In this document: piece by piece, positions 62,501 to 64,000 of the stretch
How positions within the stretch are numbered: the stretch's first letter is position 1
How the letters are laid out: every line of letters starts with the position of its first letter
Assembly (NCBI GenBank): GCA_964019155.1
Contig: OZ025240.1
Span: 85,206,537 to 85,270,536, forward strand
Direction of reading: 5' to 3'
Source of the DNA: Osedax fenrisi
Taxonomy: Eukaryota; Annelida; Polychaeta; Sabellida; Siboglinidae
Length of the DNA stretch: 64,000 nucleotides
The notes under the pieces: model-generated
The model's database searches: none
The model's input: the letters and a program-made list of their open reading frames with translations, nothing else
Told to the model about the DNA's origin: nothing
Translations under genes and position numbers: made by a program

Positions 62501-64000
62501 AATGGCCACTATACCTGAATGAGTTAATTCATGCATATAATATACTAGAACATTCATCCACTGGTTACTCACCATTCTTCTTAATGTTCGGGAGAGAAGA
62601 GAGAATACCGATACAACAGAAAATATTAGGTAATATAAACAGATGTAAGGATGACTGGATAATAGGAATGGGTAAGAGGATCATTGAAACTAAGTACAAA
62701 GTAAAGATAGCTTTAGAAAAAGCATGGAAGAAGAGGAGTGATGGAATAAATGGTAAAGTAGTAGATACTCGATTATATTATGGAGATAAGGTAAGAATTA
62801 AGAGAAGAGAACTAGGGAGGAAGAAACTGATGAACATATGGTCCGACAATATCTGGAGTGTGGTAAGAAGAATGGGAACGAATGAAACTTATGAAATAGA
62901 AACGGGAGATGGAAAATCGAAGGTATTACACCGCAGTAATATGAAGAAAATGGAAGTTAATATAGAAAGAATGTAATAGTAGTGTGAATTTATTTTGTTT
63001 GGGGGTGAATGAGCTTATCTTTATTATTTTTATTTTTATGAGTGAGTTTATTTTTATTATTTTTTGTTTATTTTGTTTCGGGGTGAGCGTAATCGTTTGT
63101 ATTGTTAATTTGAGTGAGTGAGTTTATTTTTTATTTTATTTTTGTTTATTTTTGTTTGGGGGTGAGTGTAACCGTGTAACTAGTTACATGTTATGTTATT
63201 GTTATTATTATTGAAAGTATAAATGGATGTTATGTAATATTATGTAATAGTGTGATTGAGAAATGATTTGTATTTAATAGTGTGATGATATATATTTAAT
63301 AGTGTGATTGTGAAATGATGTGTATCTGAGCGTGACGGTGAATAGTATAAATGCGTGTGCACATGGGTAATGAAAACAATGCCAATATAATCATAAAATA
63401 AATAAGATCTAAGAAACAACACGATTGATAACATAGTAAGTAAATTATATTTACTTCTTGGATCGCGAACCCAGCCGGCAAGGCTACATATATATATATA
63501 ATTAAATATATATCATTAATGATATATTTAGAGTGATTATATTTCACAAATAATATTCAGAAAAAATGATAATTTAAATTAGAAATTTTAGAAAAATAAT
63601 CTCTTCACTATATTTATTGGACATTTATTAATTAAAATGATTAATTATGAAAATACATAGTTTAATTTTCATTAATGTATTATTACGAAGAAATAAATCG
63701 TTGTTATTAACAGTGACTATATTATATAATTTATATATCATATATATAATTTATAAATATATATATATATATATATATATAATTTCGAATCTCTACGAGA
63801 TCTTGTTGCATACGATACATAACGATATACGCTAGCGATCAGTGGGTACACGACCTATAACCACGCCCAATCGCTAACACTATCGCCGCGCCGTTCACAC
63901 CATGGATATAGTGGGAAAGTGGACCTGTGCAATTGAATGTAGTGTATGGCACTATCCTCTATATGCGCTGCAGTAGAAACCCACAATCTGGCCCACTACT
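43840..64000 (+). CDS. Ten-exon gene for a secreted or type I membrane ectodomain, 3'-incomplete
   Basis: Exons at 43840-43965, 48387-48511, 49235-49418, 51411-51547, 52360-52532, 53190-53300, 55443-55556, 57025-57125, 57588-57761 and 63912-64000+. All nine junctions keep the reading frame and use GT..AG. The chain gives about 444 residues: a cleavable signal peptide, then a beta-rich, Cys-containing ectodomain with sequons (NIS, NVT twice, NGT, NKT, NST). No transmembrane helix has appeared by the window end. Repeated patterns such as CTFTIKSP followed by HYLSL, and VPYPQPGMYYI, remind me of the TMEM8/PGAP6 ectodomain, but this is memory of style and not an alignment. Exons are GC-rich in third positions, unlike the introns. 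A Ty3/gypsy element lies in the last visible intron. Confidence 0.72.
44095..44366 (+). repeat. SINE family 1, degenerate copy
   Basis: Body words (GGTCTTACAATAATATTTAG, TTCTTGGACGAGACGAAAGG) and a tail are clear, the head is decayed. Lies 130 bp after exon 1 of the ectodomain gene. Confidence 0.8.
45072..45345 (-). repeat. SINE family 1, degenerate copy
   Basis: Tail TGTTATTGTTATGGTTATT, body TCATCCCATACAGGAACTT and a decayed head. Open frames across it are accidental. Confidence 0.75.
45346..46499. other. Intron 1 of the ectodomain gene
   Basis: AT-rich, (TG)n at 45673-45705. A GC-richer piece at 46120-46300 has an acceptor-like CTGAACAG and short open frames (APYSCNACKSGHRHDST), but its phases do not fit between exons 1 and 2. 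Confidence 0.5.
46500..46685 (+). repeat. SINE family 2 copy
   Basis: B-box-like GGTTCAACTCC, then AGTTCTTATTTTTATCTTGT and ATAACATGTATAAGTCTATG, matching the reverse of the 5050-5272 copy. Its right end touches the left arm of the 46.69-kb element. Confidence 0.7.
47221..47512 (-). repeat. SINE family 1, full-length, inside another repeat
   Basis: Long T-run tail, full body, head to GCCACATGGGT. It is inserted in the core of the arm-and-core element at 46.69-48.25 kb, and is part of a duplicated block (partner at 50591). Confidence 0.92.
47246..47695 (+). repeat. Duplicated block, copy 1 (SINE plus 180 bp)
   Basis: Matches 50610-51060 with only scattered substitutions. The non-SINE part ends at AACGTAACGAACTTTAC in both. 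It contains a minus-strand frame (RYVNKKNGSQWKDSSCC) that is conserved between copies but not recognised. Confidence 0.9.
47693..47831 (-). repeat. SINE family 1, head-only copy
   Basis: Contains the tRNA-like head and about 60 bp of body, then ends abruptly at TACACAATTATATAAGATC. The copy at 57384 ends at the same place, so this may be a short subfamily and not random truncation. Confidence 0.88.
48387..48511 (+). CDS. Ectodomain gene exon 2
   Basis: Acceptor AAACAG, phase 0. Encodes IPVPEYADKIIWRIRIDTTK then GIGCPSKRVVVLDN. A ten-base tandem repeat at the end offers two donors (GTAATA) ten bases apart. The second one (exon end 48511) gives phase 2, which fits the well-placed acceptor of exon 3. 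An earlier GTAGTA after 48470 would need a less canonical acceptor for exon 3. Confidence 0.6.
49235..49418 (+). CDS. Ectodomain gene exon 3
   Basis: Follows a C-rich tract and acceptor GAACAG. Sixty-one codons begin KMIYETYSLEKPQNQNIIYA and run through TSTWHTYVEMSDIRVRAPF to FESYLLE, which reads as alternating beta strands. Donor GTTACG, phase 0. A C-rich CACGCCCC repeat follows the donor. The minus-strand open frame over this exon is a shadow. Confidence 0.75.
49555..49787 (+). mobile_element. Foldback MITE with long imperfect inverted repeats
   Basis: Left end TTAA|GGGGGTATCCCACTAC and right end GTAGTGGGATGTGACCCCC|TTTA. About 80-bp arms include TTTCCGGAAATA and CTAGAAAGTGATTTTCTAG. A third, internal copy of the end (GGGGGTATCCTACTAC) lies at about 49694. 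The flanks suggest TTAA insertion. In the intron after exon 3. Confidence 0.8.
49800..50590. other. Intron 3 of the ectodomain gene
   Basis: AT-rich, no repeat or coding recognised beyond the foldback MITE at its left. Confidence 0.55.
50591..50877 (-). repeat. SINE family 1, full-length, in duplicated block
   Basis: Nearly identical to the copy at 47221, sharing its unusual head variant (TGTTTCTGAAGTTTTAGCC). The following 180 bp are also shared, so the two were duplicated as one block. Confidence 0.92.
50610..51060 (+). repeat. Duplicated block, copy 2
   Basis: Partner of 47246-47695. The two copies flank ectodomain exons 2 and 3. Confidence 0.9.
51411..51547 (+). CDS. Ectodomain gene exon 4
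   Basis: Acceptor TTTCATTAG with a branch-like GTTAACAT upstream, phase 0. Encodes SFAYHCNYKISIKLLVQYIV, then a segment containing YNEIVTLPSKKRLVKLLD. Ends at donor GTATCC in phase 2. A GTATAA donor nine bases later is open but would break frame with exon 5. Confidence 0.7.
52140..52359 (+). promoter_or_regulatory. Very long polypyrimidine tract before exon 5
   Basis: About 200 nt of CCTCCTCCTC and TCTTCTTCACC words run up to the acceptor of ectodomain exon 5, far longer than a normal 3' splice site tract. Shares CTCCGACTCCTC with the tract before exon 6. Confidence 0.75.
52360..52532 (+). CDS. Ectodomain gene exon 5
   Basis: Preceded by about 200 nt of pyrimidine-rich intron and acceptor CATATAG. 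Encodes FRFEKPVYKYKIFISCNISA, then HERHRLDKCVPMNVTVKSS and TQCHFNGT. Three Cys and three sequons (NIS, NVT, NGT) fit an extracellular domain. Donor GTAACC, phase 1, joins exon 6 to give an Asp. Confidence 0.78.
52597..52660 (+). repeat. Repeat F, terminal fragment
   Basis: ATCAGATGTAGGCAATGCC and GCTTATCGAGACAATTACC, matching copy 2, cut off by a (TA)n tract. Confidence 0.7.
52703..52936 (-). repeat. SINE family 1, lacking head
   Basis: Tail and body up to GGTCCGGACGAGG, then unrelated sequence. Lies between exons 5 and 6 of the ectodomain gene. Confidence 0.88.
53060..53189 (+). promoter_or_regulatory. Long polypyrimidine tract before exon 6
   Basis: About 130 nt rich in TCCTCCTCCTC and CTTCCTCATC up to the acceptor of ectodomain exon 6. 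Contains CGTCCGACTCCTC, similar to the exon 5 tract, suggesting duplication of the tract or of the exon with it. Confidence 0.75.
53190..53300 (+). CDS. Ectodomain gene exon 6
   Basis: Preceded by a CCTCCT-rich pyrimidine tract and acceptor CTATAG. Encodes DQCTFTIKSPMIHVDHYLSL, then RYSGNKTSDFQFKIYKQ, with a sequon at NKT. Donor GTTATC, phase 1. Confidence 0.78.
53555..54085 (+). repeat. Dispersed TGTACCCTAAT motif array
   Basis: About fifteen copies of TGTACCCTAAT or close variants, spaced roughly 25-45 bp, on one strand, with inverted GGGTAC words at the left edge (AATGAGGGTACAGCGAG) and CGTACCCC near the right edge. Spacers share no sequence. Layout resembles one arm of the arm-and-core elements, but no core is seen. 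In the intron between exons 6 and 7. Confidence 0.75.
54090..55154. other. Intron 6 of the ectodomain gene
   Basis: TA tracts at 54630-54710 and 54974-55014, otherwise unrecognised. Confidence 0.55.
55155..55253. repeat. Perfect 99-nt palindrome
   Basis: 49-bp arms around a single central base at 55204. Arms contain TGATGACGCATAACGACGC and ACACACACACACG. Every base pairs across the centre in the given sequence. It would form a cruciform or long hairpin. In the intron between exons 6 and 7. Confidence 0.96.
55443..55556 (+). CDS. Ectodomain gene exon 7
   Basis: A perfect TACTAAC branch-point motif lies about 45 nt before acceptor CCGTACAG. Two bases complete the split codon, then CHERHNVTARSVCVVQDM, RYEEFFSSPRKYIANNSTE. 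Sequons NVT and NST. Donor GTGAGT, phase 1. A different frame just upstream reads like protein (YNVDVTITCNIPYS) but ends in a stop and does not fit the phases, so I start the exon at 55443. Confidence 0.68.
55566..56145 (+). repeat. Pyrimidine-rich (CT)n-like stretch after exon 7
   Basis: About 580 bp of TCTCTC, CTTTCT and CTATAT words with almost no purine runs, starting 10 nt inside the intron after ectodomain exon 7. It produces long open frames of Ser/Leu/Tyr/Ile without meaning. It could form triplex DNA or bind pyrimidine-tract proteins. Confidence 0.9.
56433..56472. repeat. 40-nt palindrome beside a TA tract
   Basis: 20-bp arms with centre CACTATAGTG; a long (TA)n follows immediately. 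Confidence 0.88.
56480..57024. other. Intron 7, right part
   Basis: TA tract then AT-rich DNA. Near 56870-56985 repeated ATAGCA and CTATTA words in both orientations (AATAGCAACATAATAGCAGC). A CCTTTAACCCCTGCAG acceptor leads into exon 8. Confidence 0.55.
57025..57125 (+). CDS. Ectodomain gene exon 8
   Basis: Acceptor CCCCTGCAG. Encodes VYSLTIWRLYITEHQRGSTM then NFFVTNFKHTKVF, in phase from exon 7. Donor GTTAGT, phase 0. A TA-rich minisatellite follows directly in the intron. Confidence 0.75.
57137..57365 (+). repeat. TA-rich minisatellite after exon 8
   Basis: Units of about 24 bp with AGTAAGGTATAGTATATAGA repeat four to six times, plus a small inverted repeat GGTATACCTT. Starts about 12 nt after the donor of ectodomain exon 8. 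Confidence 0.8.
57384..57514 (-). repeat. SINE family 1, head-only copy
   Basis: tRNA-like head with an excellent T-arm (GCGGG TTCGAGT CCCGC when read on the minus strand) and a short piece of body, ending at the same point as the 47693 copy. Lies between exons 8 and 9. The anticodon arm does not fold well, so I do not call it a tRNA gene. Confidence 0.85.
57588..57761 (+). CDS. Ectodomain gene exon 9
   Basis: Acceptor CCGTCGCAG. Fifty-eight codons: KYQICFSHSKIPLKEDNLLD, CPPARLRTVRGPRDVFYV, PYPQPGMYYIVVKRTCVSKL. Cys residues and a Pro-Gly turn before a beta strand fit a repeated ectodomain module. The donor GTACCC is weak, phase 0. The LTR retrotransposon starts 172 nt downstream. Confidence 0.75.
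57934..58255 (+). repeat. 5' LTR
   Basis: 322 bp, begins TGTAACCGTG and ends AAGGCTACA (TG..CA). Identical base for base to the 3' LTR when read side by side. Contains the promoter by position; no TATA box stands out clearly from the AT-rich background. Confidence 0.97.
58258..58274 (+). promoter_or_regulatory. tRNA primer-binding site
   Basis: TGGTGACAGCGGCGGGA, two bases after the LTR, starts with the TGG that pairs with a tRNA CCA end. The implied tRNA 3' end is TCCCGCCGCTGTCACCA. The same site, with one base changed, occurs in the gag relic at 39659-39675. The tRNA identity cannot be told from this window. Confidence 0.88.
58417..58646 (+). repeat. 115-bp tandem duplication in the retrotransposon leader
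   Basis: Two copies, 58417-58531 and 58532-58646, differing at about one base (AAGAAG versus AATAAG). They lie between the primer-binding site and gag in the untranslated leader, where packaging or translation signals would be expected. Function unknown. Confidence 0.85.
58711..59815 (+). CDS. gag: Gag polyprotein of the Ty3/gypsy element, with one frame break
   Basis: Structural protein that packages element RNA. The long frame is open from 58796 to the TAA at 59813-59815. Comparison with the gag relic at 39.3-39.5 kb shows that the real N-terminus is in the other frame from ATG 58711 (or 58732). The two frames meet where one extra A lies at about 58822, just before the WLDSADS segment. So gag carries a +1 insertion, a sequencing error, or lacks its first residues. 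The middle is alpha-helical, capsid-like (EDAAASYILYHLAGQARIEV). Then come 18 heptad units NSDMYRG and a CCHC zinc knuckle CYRCGMHGHLANVC at 59747-59788 that would bind RNA. Confidence 0.9.
59288..59665 (+). repeat. 21-bp minisatellite inside gag, 18 units, encoding NSDMYRG
   Basis: Eighteen in-frame copies of a 21-bp unit encode NSDMYRG and variants (NSDMSRG, NGGMYRG, NGEMYRG). The result is an Arg-Gly-rich, low-complexity linker before the zinc knuckle, resembling RG/RGG RNA-binding tails. The 5' units are nearly identical and the 3' units more diverged. It also creates long open frames on the minus strand, which I regard as artefacts. Confidence 0.95.
59791..59838 (+). promoter_or_regulatory. 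-1 ribosomal frameshift site at the gag-pol junction
   Basis: Slippery heptamer A_AAT_TTT (59791-59797, gag frame) is followed by a perfect 17-bp inverted repeat, 59796-59812 with 59822-59838, loop 9 nt. The gag stop TAA (59813-59815) is the start of the loop. The pol frame is exactly -1 and opens at 59791, so slippage on the heptamer would fuse Gag to Pol. The lower A-U pairs overlap the heptamer by 2 nt and would need to melt at the ribosome. Confidence 0.82.
59791..62976 (+). CDS. pol: Pol polyprotein: protease, reverse transcriptase, RNase H, integrase
   Basis: Reached from gag by -1 frameshifting; the frame is open from 59791 to TAA after position 62973. Numbering from codon 59872 as 1: aspartic protease active site DTGS at 15-18; RT with VDYRKLN, the FGLANAPATFQ block and YLDD at 322-325; RNase H with DIDASDYG from about 484; integrase zinc finger H696, H701, C731, C734; catalytic D762, D821, E857 with the D-35-E spacing of retroelement integrases; then a GPY/F-like C-terminal segment. 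All catalytic residues are present and there are no internal stops, so the polyprotein looks functional. Order PR-RT-RH-IN is that of Ty3/gypsy (Metaviridae) and not Copia. Confidence 0.97.
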   Translation, partial: KFLQFSQLSAHWENCKQRVGLIGSCETVNINIGQHTLNCTLDTGSQVSIVPLWFFEKLYRVKLQTKPDWLIVKSASGDTMKYIGYFMTDIRISGIIIRNKGFLVTNNDTLKIIGMNILRELRFIGKQTTLGTGDKTVKVNALEIHKRLINEDIHIDSNTRKLLENLLNKYEDIFAVSGINSPSSAGSHRIRTINDIPVCQPYRRIPPTEVKAVKDHINNLIREGVIEESSSMYSSPIVLVKKKSGELRMCVDYRKLNAKVVRDQYPLPRVDDSLDAVAGSIWFTTLDLKSAYSQIPVIPEDQNKTAFSTPFGLYNFKRMPFGLANAPATFQRIMANLFRRELMQGVICYLDDILIYSHTIEEHLKLIEIVLERLQSVNLRLNSEKCSWFHKSVSFLGHIISEDGIATDDDKLKVVRDWEKPQTIKQLRSFIGFASYYGKFIPKFTSLCRPLHELIIEKNNERGTVIGRRSSTKIELVWSIEALEAFENLKIKLCSTPILGYPDYHRKFRLDIDASDYGLGAVLSQECKGKMKVISYASKTVPKSWRKPDYSSKRLEFNALVWAVTKKFNHYLIGTECDVYTDNIALSYINSTHKLSAYEQRGVSKLAPFKLNYIYRKGRENVNADALSRLNNVEVNSKGLVVIDKVSNTDLGTDLIPMFSREEIISKQKEDDELCAIREKVEKGNTKFEIIDGVLFANRWGNEACRRIMIPRSLIFQILEGIHDGCGHQGIERVIHRVNLEMNWKGKYKDIRDYIRGCTVCNKSKGVGDGPVKMGRLSASRPLEMISIDFITVDKSSDGRDSILVITDIFTKFTKAVATRNQSALTVAKVILNEWIYNFGIPERIHSDQGRDFVSSLIKELCMLLCINQSKTTSYHPAGNGQTERMNRTLLSLLRSLSEEKKSKWPLYLNELIHAYNILEHSSTGYSPFFLMFGREERIPIQQKILGNINRCKDDWIIGMGKRIIETKYKVKIALEKAWKKRSDGINGKVVDTRLYYGDKVRIKRRELGRKKLMNIWSDNIWSVVRRMGTNETYEIETGDGKSKVLHRSNMKKMEVNIERM
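63150..63166 (+). promoter_or_regulatory. Polypurine tract before the 3' LTR
   Basis: TTTGTTTGGGGGTGAG ends directly at the 3' LTR and would prime plus-strand synthesis. Two similar G-rich copies lie upstream (about 62996 and 63077), so the 190 nt after pol look like a degenerate repeat of this signal. Confidence 0.65.
63167..63488 (+). repeat. 3' LTR
   Basis: 322 bp, identical to the 5' LTR by eye. Flanked on the right by TATATATATA, the same microsatellite as on the left of the element. Confidence 0.97.
63912..64000 (+). CDS. Ectodomain gene exon 10, cut by the window end
   Basis: After acceptor GGATATAG the phase-0 frame WESGPVQLNVVYGTILYMRC stays open to the last base. It resembles a further beta-rich module. 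A rival frame from ATG 63902 (MDIVGKWTCAIECSVWHYPL) closes at a TAG and has no good donor, so I prefer the first reading. More sequence to the right would settle this. Confidence 0.45.

Larger units (their letters stand above)
57934..63488 (+). mobile_element. Young Ty3/gypsy LTR retrotransposon inserted in an intron
   Basis: Complete 5,555-bp element with two identical LTRs, primer-binding site, gag, protease-RT-RNase H-integrase and a G-rich tract before the 3' LTR. There is no env. It sits between exons 9 and 10 of the ectodomain gene in the same orientation, inside a (TA)n tract, so the short target-site duplication cannot be told from the microsatellite. LTR identity implies a recent insertion. 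Codons end mostly in A or T, unlike the host exons beside it. Confidence 0.96.

Noticed and set aside
57934..63488. Endogenous retrovirus
   Set aside because: No env frame between pol and the 3' LTR; gene order and LTRs are those of a Ty3/gypsy retrotransposon.

Overview
The window is AT-rich, repeat-laden eukaryotic DNA, most probably from an invertebrate animal. Coding DNA sits in short exons (65-184 bp) with GT..AG introns of up to several kb. The genes belong to animal families, and the non-coding DNA is packed with LINE, SINE, LTR and DNA-transposon debris and (TA)n microsatellites. I cannot name the species. There are no bacterial operons, CRISPR arrays or rRNA genes.

Left third (about 4.4-27.3 kb, minus strand): one class A G-protein-coupled receptor gene, pieced together from six exons whose splice phases all agree. 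They cover a glycosylated N-terminus, then TM1, TM2, TM3 with a DRY motif, TM4 and TM5. TM6-TM7 must lie beyond the left edge. The TM4-TM5 intron holds a 1.8-kb G-rich 13-bp minisatellite that starts within about 20 nt of the TM4 exon.

Right third (about 43.8-64 kb, plus strand): a second gene, ten exons with consistent phases. It encodes a signal peptide and a long, cysteine-containing, N-glycosylatable ectodomain that runs off the right edge. It may be a TMEM8/PGAP6-type protein, but that is only a suspicion. A young, nearly intact Ty3/gypsy LTR retrotransposon (57934-63488, identical 322-bp LTRs) sits inside its last visible intron in the same orientation. Its gag carries a 21-bp intragenic minisatellite. 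Its gag-pol junction has a textbook -1 frameshift heptamer overlapping a perfect 17-bp hairpin whose loop contains the gag stop codon.

Middle and introns: degenerate non-LTR retrotransposons on both strands, two tRNA-derived SINE families, TIR elements with TTAA or TA target sites, a gag relic, perfect palindromes and many minisatellites.

The most unusual signal is a family of elements (about 1.61-2.76, 8.65-9.78, 46.69-48.25 and probably 19.18-19.96 kb). The members share a roughly 500-600-bp AT-rich core, but each copy is flanked by arms filled with a different short, often inverted motif. A second TIR family (GGGGAAAGTAACC ends) shows similar motif divergence. This looks like replacement or homogenisation of arm motifs around a conserved core, and I do not recognise it as a described system.
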